This document shows, piece after piece, positions 52,359-63,336 of a DNA stretch of 64,000 nucleotides. The notes below the pieces were generated by a model. That model had not been told where the DNA came from. It searched no databases and saw only the letters and a list, made by a program, of their open reading frames with translations. The DNA comes from Nordella sp. HKS 07 (GTDB taxonomy: Bacteria; Pseudomonadota; Alphaproteobacteria; Rhizobiales; Aestuariivirgaceae), in assembly GCF_011046735.1 (NCBI RefSeq), contig NZ_CP049258.1, positions 2,064,001 to 2,128,000 on the forward strand, in the 5' to 3' direction. The translations under genes were made by a program, and so were the position numbers. Every line of letters begins with the position of its first letter. The first letter of the stretch is position 1.

Positions 52359-53741
52359 CTAGCTCCGCAGATTCTCCTTGAGCACGCGCTCCTCGAGAAT
52401 CTTGAGGCCCTTGGCCACGATGTCGAACATCTCGTTGATCTCATCCGCCGTGATGACGAGCGGCGGGCAGAAGGCGACCGCATCGCCCATGGCGCGCACG
52501 ATGAGACCGTTCTCCTGGAAGATGTCGGCGCACAGCGCCCCCACCGCCTTCTTCGGATCGAAGGGGCGCTTGGTCTTCTTGTCGGCGACGAGCTCGAGCG
52601 CGCCGATGAGGCCCTTGGCGCGGGCATTGCCGACCAAGGGGTGATCGGCGAACTCGGCGATGCGCTTTTCGAACACCGGCGCCACCCGGCGCACATGCTC
52701 CACGGTCTTGTCGCGCTCATAGATCTCGATCGTCTTCAGCGCCACCGCGCAGCCGACCGGATGCGCGGTGTAGGTGAAGCCATGGCCGAAGGTGCCGAGC
52801 TTGCGGCTTTCGTCCAGCATCGCCTGGTAGAGCTCTTCCTCGATGGTGATGGCGCCCATCGGGAAATAGGCCGAGGTGATGGCCTTCGCCATCGAGATCG
52901 AGGAGGGCTTCATGCCCATGGTGGTGGTGCCGAACCAGTCGCCGGTACGCCCGAAGCCGCAGATCACTTCATCGGCGATATAGCGCACGTCATATTTGGC
53001 GAGCACCGCATTGATCTTGGCGAAGTAGGTCGCGGGCGGAATGATGACGCCGCCCGCCCCCATGATCGGCTCGGCGATGAAGGCGGCAACCGTGTCGGGG
53101 CCCTCCTTCTGGATGAGATCGTCGAGATCCTGGGCGAGGCGATCGGCGAACTGCTCTTCCGTTTCGCCGGCTTCCGCGAAGCGATAGTGATGCGGACAGG
53201 AAGTATGCAGGATATTGGCGATCGGCAGATCGAAATCGGCATGCACCCAGGGCAATCCGGTGAGCGACGCACTGGCGATGGTGACGCCGTGATAGGCGCG
53301 CTGGCGCGAGATGATCTTCTTCTTTTTTGGCAGGCCCCTGGCATTGCTCATGTACCAGGTGAGCTTGATCTGCATGTCATTGGCTTCCGAGCCCGAGCCG
53401 CCGAACAGCACCTTGGAGGTGGGGCAAGGTGCTATCTCCTTGAGCTTCTCGGAGAGTTCGATCGCCGAGTCATGCGACTTGCCGGAGAAGATGCTCGTAT
53501 AAGAGAGCTTGCGCATGGCCTGCGCGGCGGCTTCGACAAGCTCCTCATTGCCATAGCCGAGCGAGGTGCACCACAGGCCGGCGAGGCCCTCGATATAGCG
53601 CTTGCCCTTGTCGTCATAGAGATGGATGCCGCGGCCCTCATTAAGTATGAGCGGGCCGGTCTCGCGGTGGCGGGCGAGATTCGTATAGGGGTGGATGACC
53701 GTCTCGATGTCGCGGACGGCCATGTTCGACAGGCGGGACAT
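52359..53741 (-). CDS. class III aminotransferase (omega-amino acid or polyamine type)
   Basis: 460-residue PLP aminotransferase. Lys in SSISMAKAITSAYFPMGA near residue 285, Asp in VRYIADEVICGFGRTGDWFG, and GGSGSEANDMQIKLTWYMSN. It begins MSRLSNMAVRDIETVIHPYT, which is like putrescine-pyruvate or beta-alanine aminotransferases. With the polyamine-type importer at 41-46 kb and GabT at 32 kb it could serve amine catabolism, but no direct link is shown. 12 bases from acs on the same strand. Confidence 0.9.
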   Translation of the reverse strand: MSRLSNMAVRDIETVIHPYTNLARHRETGPLILNEGRGIHLYDDKGKRYIEGLAGLWCTSLGYGNEELVEAAAQAMRKLSYTSIFSGKSHDSAIELSEKLKEIAPCPTSKVLFGGSGSEANDMQIKLTWYMSNARGLPKKKKIISRQRAYHGVTIASASLTGLPWVHADFDLPIANILHTSCPHHYRFAEAGETEEQFADRLAQDLDDLIQKEGPDTVAAFIAEPIMGAGGVIIPPATYFAKINAVLAKYDVRYIADEVICGFGRTGDWFGTTTMGMKPSSISMAKAITSAYFPMGAITIEEELYQAMLDESRKLGTFGHGFTYTAHPVGCAVALKTIEIYERDKTVEHVRRVAPVFEKRIAEFADHPLVGNARAKGLIGALELVADKKTKRPFDPKKAVGALCADIFQENGLIVRAMGDAVAFCPPLVITADEINEMFDIVAKGLKILEERVLKENLRS

Positions 53742-53753
53742 TCTTGGGGAGTC

Positions 53754-55694
<1,941 letters not shown>

Positions 55695-55790
55695 AGGCAA
55701 AATCCTCCCTCTCATGCCGGGTTCGGGCAAGCAATATGACGGCGCAGAGTCCTATCCTGCAATCCGACAAGTGTCTAAGAAAATCGGCCC

Positions 55791-56675
55791 ATGACAGCCA
55801 TGCCCGTCCATCTCATCTGGTTCCTCGTCCTTGGCTGTTTCTGGGGTCTCACCCCCTCCTTTTACAAACTCATGGGCGAGGCGGGCCTGCCGGTCAGTCA
55901 TATCATTGTCTATACCGGGCTCATCGTCGGCGCCGCGCTGGCGCTCGTCCCCCTGGCGCGCGGCCGGCTCACGCTTACCCGCGAGACCCTTCTCTATGGC
56001 CTCGGCTGCGCGACGCTCCTCAATATCCCCTTTTCCTTGAGCCTGTTCTTCGCGCGCCATGTGCCGGCGACCGAATATGCCCTGGTCGTGTCGACTGCCC
56101 CCTTCTGGAACTACGTGCTGGCGCTCGCGCGGCGGCGCGAAACCGCCCATCCGCGCCGCATCGGCGCCCTCCTGCTCGGCTTTCTGTCGAGCGCCGTCCT
56201 CATCCTGACGCGCGACCATGGCTCGCAAGCGGTCATTTCCTGGTGGCTCGCCGCCGCCTTCATCGTGCCGATCATCTACAGCGCCTATAATTCCTTCGCC
56301 GCCGAATACTGGCCGAAGCAGGCCGACACCATGACGGTAGGCGCCCTGGAATCGGTATTTTCCGGCCTGCTGGCCATTCCTTTCATGCTCGTCCTGGCGC
56401 CGCTCTGGAGCGATGCCACCCCGCCTCTCTGGGCCTATTGGACAGCGCTCGCGGCATCGGCTTTGTGGATCGTCGAGCGCATCGCCTTCTTCACCCTGAT
56501 CCGCGAGAAGGGCGCGCTCTACACCATCCAGGCCATCTATGTGTCGACGCCCGCCGCTGTGTTGTGGGCGATCGTGATCTTCAGCAAACCCGCCGATGCG
56601 TGGATCTGGGCGAGCCTCGCCATCCTGATGGCGGCGCTGTGGCTCAACAACAGCACGCGACGGGTGGCGTTATGA
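55791..56675 (+). CDS. EamA/DMT-family transporter
   Basis: 294 residues with ten membrane segments in two EamA repeats: HLIWFLVLGCFWGLTPSFYK starts the first and WWLAAAFIVPIIYSAYNSFA the second. SLFFARHVPATEYALVVST is the usual helix four. It exports or imports a small metabolite; substrate unknown. Divergent from acs, 96 bp between the starts. Confidence 0.87.
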   Translation: MTAMPVHLIWFLVLGCFWGLTPSFYKLMGEAGLPVSHIIVYTGLIVGAALALVPLARGRLTLTRETLLYGLGCATLLNIPFSLSLFFARHVPATEYALVVSTAPFWNYVLALARRRETAHPRRIGALLLGFLSSAVLILTRDHGSQAVISWWLAAAFIVPIIYSAYNSFAAEYWPKQADTMTVGALESVFSGLLAIPFMLVLAPLWSDATPPLWAYWTALAASALWIVERIAFFTLIREKGALYTIQAIYVSTPAAVLWAIVIFSKPADAWIWASLAILMAALWLNNSTRRVAL

Positions 56676-56715
56676 ATCTACCCTCCCACGAGGATCCCAC
56701 AAGGGGGAGGGCAAA

Positions 56716-57378
56716 TTAAACGACGTTTCTTAGTCGCCACACGGCAGTGCGCTTGATCTCGGAATCCTCGAGCTCGCGCGTCACCGGCACATTGTAATCG
56801 ACGACATGGACGAGCGTCGATTTCCGCAAATAGGAGCGGCCGGGATCGCCGATCAGCACCAGGGCGCCCTGCTCCCGCGCCTGGTCGAGCCATGCATGAA
56901 CACGCGCCGCCAGATCCTTCTCGTAGAACAGATCGCCGACCAGGATGACGTCGAAGCTTTGGGGCTTATTTCGCAGCAGATCGTCGTCCATGATCTCGAG
57001 CGTGATATCATTCGCGCGCGCATTGAGCCTCGTCGCGGCGCAGGCGAAGAGATCGATATCGGCGGCAAGCACTTCCTTCGCGCCGGCCTTCTTCGCCGCA
57101 ATGGCGACAAGACCCGATCCGGTGGCGAGATCGAGCACGCGCTTGCCCGCCACGAGTTCAGGATGGTCGAGCACATAACGCGCCAGCGCCTGGCCGCCCG
57201 CCCAGGCAAAGGCCCAGAAAGGCGGCGGCAGACCGATCTCGCCCAATTCTTCTTCGGTCTTCTGCCAGATCGGCACCGCTTCATGGGCGAGATGGAGCGT
57301 CACCTCCGGCACCAGAGGCGGCGCCAGCAGGCTGGTATTCTGCCGGATGAATTCCAGATGATCGATGAGCTTCAGCAT
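56716..57378 (-). CDS. class I methyltransferase, ETFB lysine methyltransferase (METTL20)-like
   Basis: 220 residues. SAM motif RVLDLATGSGLVAIAAKKAG near residue 83, then EVLAADIDLFACAATRLNAR, DVILVGDLFYEKDLAARVHA. The leader LPPPFWAFAWAGGQALARYV is a hallmark of the METTL20 group, whose members methylate lysines of electron-transfer flavoprotein beta or, in bacteria, ribosomal L7/L12. ATG 57378 follows the family N-terminus MLKLIDHLEFIRQNTSL. The target is inferred by similarity. Confidence 0.82.
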   Translation of the reverse strand: MLKLIDHLEFIRQNTSLLAPPLVPEVTLHLAHEAVPIWQKTEEELGEIGLPPPFWAFAWAGGQALARYVLDHPELVAGKRVLDLATGSGLVAIAAKKAGAKEVLAADIDLFACAATRLNARANDITLEIMDDDLLRNKPQSFDVILVGDLFYEKDLAARVHAWLDQAREQGALVLIGDPGRSYLRKSTLVHVVDYNVPVTRELEDSEIKRTAVWRLRNVV

Positions 57379-57399
57379 ACTGGCTTGATCTCTCCAAAG

Positions 57400-57456
57400 T
57401 ACCCTCACGCTGAGGTGGCCGCGCGTGCGGCCCTCGAAGCGTCCATCAGGATGGGT
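57400..57456. repeat. half-copy of the CCCTCA-CTGAGGTG repeat
   Basis: TACCCTCACGCTGAGGTGGC and CGCGCGTGCGGCCCTCGAAG, then CGTCCATCAGGATGGGTT. Same left half as 22323-22435 and 40817-40933 but no clear right partner. It fills the gap between the methyltransferase and EVE genes. Confidence 0.65.
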
Positions 57457-57475
57457 TAGACTAGCCTAACTAACC

Positions 57476-57898
57476 CTATGCCTTCTTCACGCCGCCGAGA
57501 TCGCAGATGATCTTCCACTCTTCCGCCGACACCGGCTGGACGGAAAGCCGCGAATTATTGACCAGCACCATGTCCTTCAGCTGCTTGTCGGTCTTGATAT
57601 AATCGAGCGTTACCGGCTTCGGCACATCGGTGACGGCGCGGATGTCGACGCATTCCCAATTGCCTTCCTTGGCGGTCGAATCCGGATGCGCGAGCTTCGC
57701 CACCTCGACGATGCCGACGATGTCCTTGCCCTCGTTGGAATGATAGAAGAAGCCCTTGTCGCCGAGCTTCATCGCCCGCATGTTGTTGCGCGCCTGGAAA
57801 TTGCGCACGCCGGTCCATTCGGTGCCCTTGGCTCCGGCTTTCTTCTGCTGATCCCACGACCAGGCATCGGGTTCCGATTTGAACAGCCAATATGCCAT
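57476..57898 (-). CDS. EVE-domain protein
   Basis: 140 residues, MAYWLFKSEPDAWSWDQQKK, GVRNFQARNNMRAMKLGDKG, FFYHSNEGKDIVGIVEVAKL. The EVE domain recognises modified bases or RNA and often sits beside nucleic-acid-processing genes. ATG 57898 overlaps the YciI stop (TGATG); a GTG at 57901 is possible. Aromatic residues that line the base pocket are kept. Confidence 0.88.
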   Translation of the reverse strand: MAYWLFKSEPDAWSWDQQKKAGAKGTEWTGVRNFQARNNMRAMKLGDKGFFYHSNEGKDIVGIVEVAKLAHPDSTAKEGNWECVDIRAVTDVPKPVTLDYIKTDKQLKDMVLVNNSRLSVQPVSAEEWKIICDLGGVKKA

Positions 57899-58188
57899 CA
57901 CTTATCCTCCGGATTCTTGAGACCCCATTTCCACGCCCGGATCTCCACGGCGGCGAAGAGCCCGGCCTTGGCATAGGGATCGTTTTTGGCGATCTCCTCG
58001 GCGCCGGCGCGGTCCTTCGCCTCGACGATGACGAGCGAACCGATCGGGCTGCCCGCTTCGTCGGTGAAAGGTCCGGCCGCCTTGAGCGCGTTGCCGAGAC
58101 CGTTGAGATAATCGATATGGCCGGGACGTTCCTTCAGGCGCAGATCGACTGAATTGGACTTGTCCGTGCAGATCAAGGCGTACAGCAT
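57898..58188 (-). CDS. YciI-like protein
   Basis: 96 residues, MLYALICTDKSNSVDLRLKE, RPGHIDYLNGLGNALKAAGP, EIAKNDPYAKAGLFAAVEIR. This is the YciI fold (ferredoxin-like) with the conserved His of the N-terminal half. The biochemical role is unclear; some relatives cleave chlorinated substrates. It is placed between gpsA and the EVE gene, overlapping the latter by one base and 3 bases from the gpsA stop. Confidence 0.85.
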   Translation of the reverse strand: MLYALICTDKSNSVDLRLKERPGHIDYLNGLGNALKAAGPFTDEAGSPIGSLVIVEAKDRAGAEEIAKNDPYAKAGLFAAVEIRAWKWGLKNPEDK

Positions 58189-58191
58189 TTT

Positions 58192-59181
58192 CTACCCTCT
58201 GTGAAATTCTGGGTTGATGGGACGGGCGAGCAGTCTGGCGATTTCTGTCTCAGGATCGGAGGCGCCGTCAATAACCGCGGCGACCGCGACCGAGATCGGC
58301 ATGTCGATACTTTGCTCGCGCGCCAGCCGGGCGACGATCCTCGCGGTGGCGATGCCTTCGACCGTTCCGCGGGCTTCGGCGAGCGCCGCCTCTGCGCTCT
58401 TGCCCTCGCCCAGCGCCAGACCGAAGGAATAGTTGCGCGATTGGCGGCTCGAACAGGTCAGCAGCAGATCGCCCAATCCTGACAGGCCGGTCAGCGTCTC
58501 AGGCCGCCCGCCCAACGCCTTGCCGAAACGCGTGAGCTCGGTGAAGGCCCGCGTCGTCAGCGCCGCACGGGCGCTGTCGCCGAGATTCTTGCCGGCGGCG
58601 ATGCCGCAGGCGATCGCCAGCACGTTCTTGACCGCGCCGCCGAGTTCGACGCCGCGCGGATCGTCCGAGGGATAGATGCGGAAGGTGGGCAGGCTCAAAG
58701 CCTGGGCCCAGTCCTTGGCGAGCCTGAGATCGGACGACGCCAGGGTCACCGCCGTCGGCAGTCCGCGCGCCACATCCGCCGCGAAGCTCGGGCCCGACAG
58801 GATGAGGCCCGGCACCTCGGGCAGGCACTGCGCCAGGACCTCGTTCATCAGGAGACCGCTGTCCGCCTCGATGCCCTTGGCGCACAGCACGACCGGCACC
58901 TTAAGGTGCTGAAATTGCGCCAGCACGCCGCGCAGAACCTGCGCCGGCACCATCGCCAGCACGGCATCGACGCCCGAAAGGTCGGACGGGTCGCTGGTGG
59001 CGCGAAGTTTCTTTCCGAATTCTATGCCCGGGAGACGCACTTCGAGCCGGTGCGTGCCGTTGATGAGAGCCGCCGTTTCAGGCTTGCGCGCCCAGACGGT
59101 GACGTCGTGGCCGGCGCGCTCAGCGACGCTGGCGAGCGCCATGCCCCAGGCGCCGGCGCCCAGAACGCCGATGCGGCTCAT
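58192..59181 (-). CDS. gpsA: glycerol-3-phosphate dehydrogenase [NAD(P)+]
   Basis: 329 residues. NAD motif [20 protein letters not shown]; catalytic-Lys region [19 protein letters not shown] near residue 185; substrate part [20 protein letters not shown]. It reduces dihydroxyacetone phosphate to glycerol 3-phosphate for phospholipid synthesis. ATG 59181 overlaps the tsaD stop by four bases; the frame is open to 59325. Confidence 0.95.
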   Translation of the reverse strand: MSRIGVLGAGAWGMALASVAERAGHDVTVWARKPETAALINGTHRLEVRLPGIEFGKKLRATSDPSDLSGVDAVLAMVPAQVLRGVLAQFQHLKVPVVLCAKGIEADSGLLMNEVLAQCLPEVPGLILSGPSFAADVARGLPTAVTLASSDLRLAKDWAQALSLPTFRIYPSDDPRGVELGGAVKNVLAIACGIAAGKNLGDSARAALTTRAFTELTRFGKALGGRPETLTGLSGLGDLLLTCSSRQSRNYSFGLALGEGKSAEAALAEARGTVEGIATARIVARLAREQSIDMPISVAVAAVIDGASDPETEIARLLARPINPEFHRG

Positions 59182-60263
59182 GCCTTCACCCCCGCACCGG
59201 TGAGACGCTTTGCGTCGGGGTCGAGCGGCCAGCGTGCTTTGGCCGGCGCGTCGAGCGGATCGGCGAGACCCAGCGCCAGGCGCTCCGCCCCGGCCCAGGC
59301 CACCATCGCGGCATTGTCCGTACACAGATGAGCCGGCGGCACCATCAGGCTGAAGCCCGAGCGCGCGCAGACCTCCTCGAAGGCGACCTTCAGCGTGCGG
59401 TTGGCGGCGACGCCGCCCGCTACCACCAGCACCGGAGAACGCACCTCGGGAAACTCGTCCTTGAAGAATTTGAGCGCGCGGCCGAGCCGGTCGCGCATCG
59501 TCTCGGCGACGGCGGCCTCGAAACCGGCGCAGATATCGGCGATGTCCTGATCACTGAGCGGGCGCAGTTCCTCCACCGTTTCGCGCACGGCGGTCTTGAG
59601 GCCGGAGAAGGAGAAATTGCAGCCCTCGCGCCCTTTCAGCGGGCGCGGGAAATCGAAGCGTTTGGGATTGCCCTGGCGCGCCAGCTGCTCGACCTTAGGG
59701 CCGCCGGGATAGGGAAGGCCTAACAGCTTCGCCGTCTTGTCGAAGGCCTCGCCCAAGGCATCGTCGATGGTCGTCCCGATGCGACGGTAGCGCCCGACTC
59801 CTTCGACAATCTGGATCTGCGTATGGCCGCCCGAGATCAGGAGCAGCAGATAAGGAAAATCGACGCGGCCGAGCAGCCTCGGGGTGAGCGCATGGGCTTC
59901 GAGATGGTTGATGGCGGCGAGCGGCTTGTCGGTAGCGAGCGCCAACGCCTTGGCGGTGGTGAGGCCGACCAGAAGCCCGCCGATCAGGCCCGGCCCGGCG
60001 GTGGCCGCCACGCCGTCGATGTCGGAGAGGCGCAAGCCGGCCTCCGCCAGCGCGTCGCCGATCAGCCGGTCGAGATGGCGGGCATGGGCGCGCGCGGCGA
60101 TTTCCGGGACCACGCCGCCATAGGGCGCATGGTCCTTGATCTGCGACAGGACGATATTGGCCAGGATCTCGCCTGACCCGTCGGCATGGCGGCGCACCAG
60201 CGCCGCCGCGGTCTCGTCGCAGGAGGTTTCGATGCCAAGAATGGTCTGATCCGGTGCGGCCAT
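59178..60263 (-). CDS. tsaD: tRNA threonylcarbamoyladenosine synthesis protein TsaD
   Basis: 361 residues of the Kae1/TsaD family, which completes t6A37 on ANN-decoding tRNAs. N-terminal [18 protein letters not shown]; metal His pair in [21 protein letters not shown]-binding [19 protein letters not shown]-terminal [14 protein letters not shown] and [15 protein letters not shown] with a metal Asp. ATG 60263 is used; a TTG nine bases earlier is possible. It overlaps gpsA and reads divergently from hemC. Confidence 0.95.
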   Translation of the reverse strand: MAAPDQTILGIETSCDETAAALVRRHADGSGEILANIVLSQIKDHAPYGGVVPEIAARAHARHLDRLIGDALAEAGLRLSDIDGVAATAGPGLIGGLLVGLTTAKALALATDKPLAAINHLEAHALTPRLLGRVDFPYLLLLISGGHTQIQIVEGVGRYRRIGTTIDDALGEAFDKTAKLLGLPYPGGPKVEQLARQGNPKRFDFPRPLKGREGCNFSFSGLKTAVRETVEELRPLSDQDIADICAGFEAAVAETMRDRLGRALKFFKDEFPEVRSPVLVVAGGVAANRTLKVAFEEVCARSGFSLMVPPAHLCTDNAAMVAWAGAERLALGLADPLDAPAKARWPLDPDAKRLTGAGVKA

Positions 60264-60311
60264 GAATGCCAATGACGTTTCGCGCGTTAGAGATTAAGAG
60301 GAGCCGTGATA

Positions 60312-60358
60312 TAGCATGATCTGGAAAAGGGGATACCGATTTTCCAGAAAGATCATGC
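60312..60358. repeat. CATGATCTGG palindromic repeat in the tsaD-hemC gap
   Basis: TAGCATGATCTGGAAAAGGG and GATACCGATTTTCCAGAAAG then ATCATGCGC make a hairpin with CTGGAAAA/TTTTCCAG and outer CATGAT/ATCATG arms. The loop is GGGGATACCGA-like. Located between the divergent starts; may also be regulatory. Confidence 0.7.
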
Positions 60359-60380
60359 GCAAACAATGAGATAAAGCGTG

Positions 60381-61352
60381 ATGGCCAATCCGGGCCCTGG
60401 CGCTTCAGTATCTTGTGGAGTCGACTTGCATACACCGAGACTGAAGATCGGAACGCGCGGTTCGCGCCTGGCCCTTGCCCAAGCGGAAGAGACGCGGGCG
60501 CGCCTCGCTGCCGCGCATGGGTGGGCGCCGGCGGACATCGAGATCGTCGCCATCACCACCACCGGCGACCGTATCCGCGACCGTCCTCTGAGCGAGATCG
60601 GCGGCAAGGGCCTGTTCACCAAGGAGATCGAGGAGGCGCTGGTCTCGGGTGCCGTCGATCTCGCCGTCCATTCGATGAAGGACATGCCGGCGGTGCTGCC
60701 GGCATCTCTCGCCATCACGGCCTATCTGCCGCGCGAGGACGCCCGTGACGCTTTCATCAGCAATCTCTGCGCCCGCATCGGCGATCTGCAGCAAGGCTGC
60801 ACCGTGGGCTCGGCTTCGGTACGCCGCGCGGCGCAATTGAAGCGGCTGCGCCCTGACATCACCGTGGTGAGTTTGCGCGGCAATGTCGAAACGCGTCTCG
60901 CCAAGCTCGACCGCGGGGAAGTGGCGGCGACTTTTCTCGCCTGCGCCGGCCTGAACCGCCTCGGCCTCAGCCACCGCATCACCGCCCCCGTGCCCGAGGA
61001 CGAGATGCTTCCCGCCGTCGCGCAAGGCGCGATCGGCATAGAGATCCGCAAGGACGATATGCGCATGCGCGAACTGCTCGCCGCGGTAAACGACGCGGCA
61101 ACGGAAATCGCCGTCACCTGCGAGCGTGCTTTCCTCGCCACGCTCGACGGCTCCTGCCGCACGCCGATCGCCGGCCATGCCACGCTGAAGAACGGCGTGA
61201 TCTCCTTCCGCGGCGAGGCGCTGACCCTCGATGGCCGCATGACCTTTGTTGCCGAGCGCACTGGCGCCCTGGCCGATGCGGCGCGTCTCGGCCGCGAGGC
61301 CGGCGAGGAGGTGAAAGCCAAGGGCGGCGGGCATCTGCTGCATCTAGCCTGA
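60381..61352 (+). CDS. hemC: hydroxymethylbilane synthase (porphobilinogen deaminase)
   Basis: 323 residues. RLKIGTRGSRLALAQAEETR at the start, SEIGGKGLFTKEIEEALVSG, DLAVHSMKDMPAVLPASL with the catalytic Asp, and the dipyrromethane Cys in LDGSCRTPIAGHATLKNG. It joins four porphobilinogens. Start is uncertain: ATG 60381, GTG 60378 or TTG 60426 (TGGAG just upstream) are all possible. hemD follows after three bases. Confidence 0.95.
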   Translation: MANPGPGASVSCGVDLHTPRLKIGTRGSRLALAQAEETRARLAAAHGWAPADIEIVAITTTGDRIRDRPLSEIGGKGLFTKEIEEALVSGAVDLAVHSMKDMPAVLPASLAITAYLPREDARDAFISNLCARIGDLQQGCTVGSASVRRAAQLKRLRPDITVVSLRGNVETRLAKLDRGEVAATFLACAGLNRLGLSHRITAPVPEDEMLPAVAQGAIGIEIRKDDMRMRELLAAVNDAATEIAVTCERAFLATLDGSCRTPIAGHATLKNGVISFRGEALTLDGRMTFVAERTGALADAARLGREAGEEVKAKGGGHLLHLA

Positions 61353-61355
61353 ACC

Positions 61356-62042
61356 ATGCGGCTTCTCGTCACCCGTCCCGTCGAAGACGCCGAGCCTCTC
61401 AAGCAGCGGCTTGAAGCGCTCGGTCATGAGGTGATCCTATCGCCGCTGCTCGTCATCGCACCACGCCCGGCCATCACCATCCCGGCGGAGAACTATCAAG
61501 CCGTCGCCCTCACCAGCGCCAATGCTGTGCGCTCCCTCGAAGGCGGCCCCCATCTCGACGGCTTGCGCCATCTGCCGGTGATGGCCGTGGGGCCGCAATC
61601 GGCGACAGCGGCGCGCCAGGCAGGCTTCGCCCAGATCACCGAAGCGGGCGGCGACGGCGTCGGCCTGGCCCGCCACGTGATCGCCTCGCTCGATCCGAAT
61701 GCCGGCCCGGTTCTCTATCTCTCAGGGCAGGACACGGCGAGCGACTTCACCGGACTTCTCGAAAGAGGCGGGCTCAATGCCCGGCGGGTCGTCGTTTATG
61801 AGGCGAAACCCGCGGGCGCGCTCGCCCCTGAGGCCGCAAAGGCGCAAGGCGTGCTGCTCTATTCGCCGCGCTCCGCGAAGATCTGGCTCGATCTCGTCCA
61901 GCGTCACGCGATTCCGGCCGGCGCCATGGTACATTATTGTCTTTCGGCGAATATTGCCGCGATTCTGCCCGACGCCTTTGCCAGACGGGTGGCGGCGCGG
62001 CCGGTGGATGACGCCTTACTGGAAGTCATTGGCCACGCCTAG
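61356..62042 (+). CDS. hemD: uroporphyrinogen-III synthase
   Basis: 228 residues. MRLLVTRPVEDAEPLKQRLE at the start, AVALTSANAVRSLEGGPHLD, LYLSGQDTASDFTGLLERGG and VLLYSPRSAKIWLDLVQRHA are the weakly conserved HemD blocks. It cyclises hydroxymethylbilane with inversion of ring D. The TAG stop (62040-62042) is at the same time the start of the 114-bp repeat copy B. It lies in a hemC-hemD-mitofilin-hemY series. Confidence 0.92.
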   Translation: MRLLVTRPVEDAEPLKQRLEALGHEVILSPLLVIAPRPAITIPAENYQAVALTSANAVRSLEGGPHLDGLRHLPVMAVGPQSATAARQAGFAQITEAGGDGVGLARHVIASLDPNAGPVLYLSGQDTASDFTGLLERGGLNARRVVVYEAKPAGALAPEAAKAQGVLLYSPRSAKIWLDLVQRHAIPAGAMVHYCLSANIAAILPDAFARRVAARPVDDALLEVIGHA

Positions 62043-62153
62043 CGCGCATCCCGGCGAAGTGAATTCACTTCGCCGATAAGGATACGCGCCAAATCAATAT
62101 GTTGGAGCAAATCCTCATCGCCAAAGTCTTCAACTTTGGCGGGATTTGCTCTA
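62040..62153 (+). repeat. 114-bp TA-bounded repeat, copy B
   Basis: Begins TAGCGCGCATCCCGGCGAAG at the hemD stop and ends TTTGGCGGGATTTGCTC then TA. Differs from copy A at only a handful of positions plus one missing G in the first hairpin balanced elsewhere. It inserts a double hairpin into the hem operon between hemD and the mitofilin gene, and may alter expression of the downstream genes. Confidence 0.92.
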
Positions 62154-62201
62154 GTGATTGGAATAGCATGACGGGTACAGCCACGAGATGAATGAGTGCC
62201 G

Positions 62202-63336
62202 ATGAACAGCAACATCGAAAACGAATCGCAAGGCTCGAAGGCCAGGAGCCCCGTCATCGACCTCGAAGCGGAGGACATCTCCCCGCCCTCCGATACCGGC
62301 GACACCGAACCGCAGAAGCAGACGGAAGAACCCGCCGCGCCGCCACCGCCTCCACCCAAAAAACAGCCCTCTTTCTGGTCACGCAATCTGGGCGCCATCG
62401 CTGCGGCGATCATCGCCATTCTGCTCGGCGCCTGGCTCTATCGCACTTTCATCTCCGATCTGTGGCCACCCTCCTCCATGGCCGAACGGCTGGCGACGCT
62501 CGAAGCCTCGAACCGCACCGTCAATGATCAGCTCTTAGCGCTCAGCGGCACGCTCGATACGCTGAAGGCCGATATCGCCAAGCGCGCCGAGGACAACACG
62601 AACGCCGCGGCGAGTGTCGAGACCCGTCTCGGTGATCTCGACAAGGCGGTGGCCGAGCTTCGCCAATCTGTCGCGGCACTCGGTCAGACGACGGGCGGCG
62701 GCGCCACCGCCGATCCAACGGCGCTCATCGCCCTCACCGAGCGTGTCGCGAAGCTCGAACAGGCGGTCGCCGCGCTCGGCCAATCAGGTGGCGCGACCAC
62801 GACGACCACAACCACCACCGGAGGCGGCCAGGATTTCACACAGTTGGCGCAGGCGCTCGCCGACCTCAAGGCGAAGTTCGCCGCCGGGCTTCCCCTTCAA
62901 GGAAGAGCTCGATCGCATCGCCATCTATGTGCCTGGCAATCCGGATTTCGCCGCGCTCCAGCCCATTGCGGCAACCGGCATCGTCAATCCGGAGGGGTTG
63001 GCCACGGCTTTGGAAGCGCTGGTCCCCAGCCTGTCGCAGCCGGGTGCGGCCGATGGGCCTTCTGGCGACACGGGCGGCTTCTGGGCCTGGTTCGGCACGG
63101 TGGTGAAGATCCGCGACCTCAAGACGCTGAACTGGGCCGATCTCGCGCAGGCTGCCGCCCTCACCGCAAGGTCCGGCGATCTTAGATCGGCCATTGCCAG
63201 GCTCGAGGAGCCGGGCGGCGACCTGCCACCCGAGCTCGCGCAATGGCGCGACAAGGCGAGCCAGCGTCTCAAGGCCGAAGGGGCGATGGCGCAACTCTCC
63301 GCCGCGCTCACCGCCGTCATTTCGGGCACGCCATGA
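62202..63336 (+). CDS. mitofilin/Mic60-like inner-membrane protein (COG4223), apparent frameshift
   Basis: From ATG 62202: Pro-rich acidic N-terminus, membrane segment LGAIAAAIIAILLGAWLYR near residue 67, then a coiled coil (LATLEASNRTVNDQLLALSG, LDKAVAELRQSVAALGQ). As written the frame leaves the family after KFAAGLP and runs to 63185. Removing one C from the C4 run at 62892-62895 continues as FKEELDRIAIYVPGNPDFAA and QWRDKASQRLKAEGAMAQLS to 63336 (377 residues). Alphaproteobacterial Mic60 homologues lie in this hem position and shape membrane folds. Stop overlaps hemY by four bases. Confidence 0.85.

Noticed and set aside
60264-60272. TTG start for tsaD
   Set aside because: No better ribosome site and the ATG nine bases later gives the family N-terminus.
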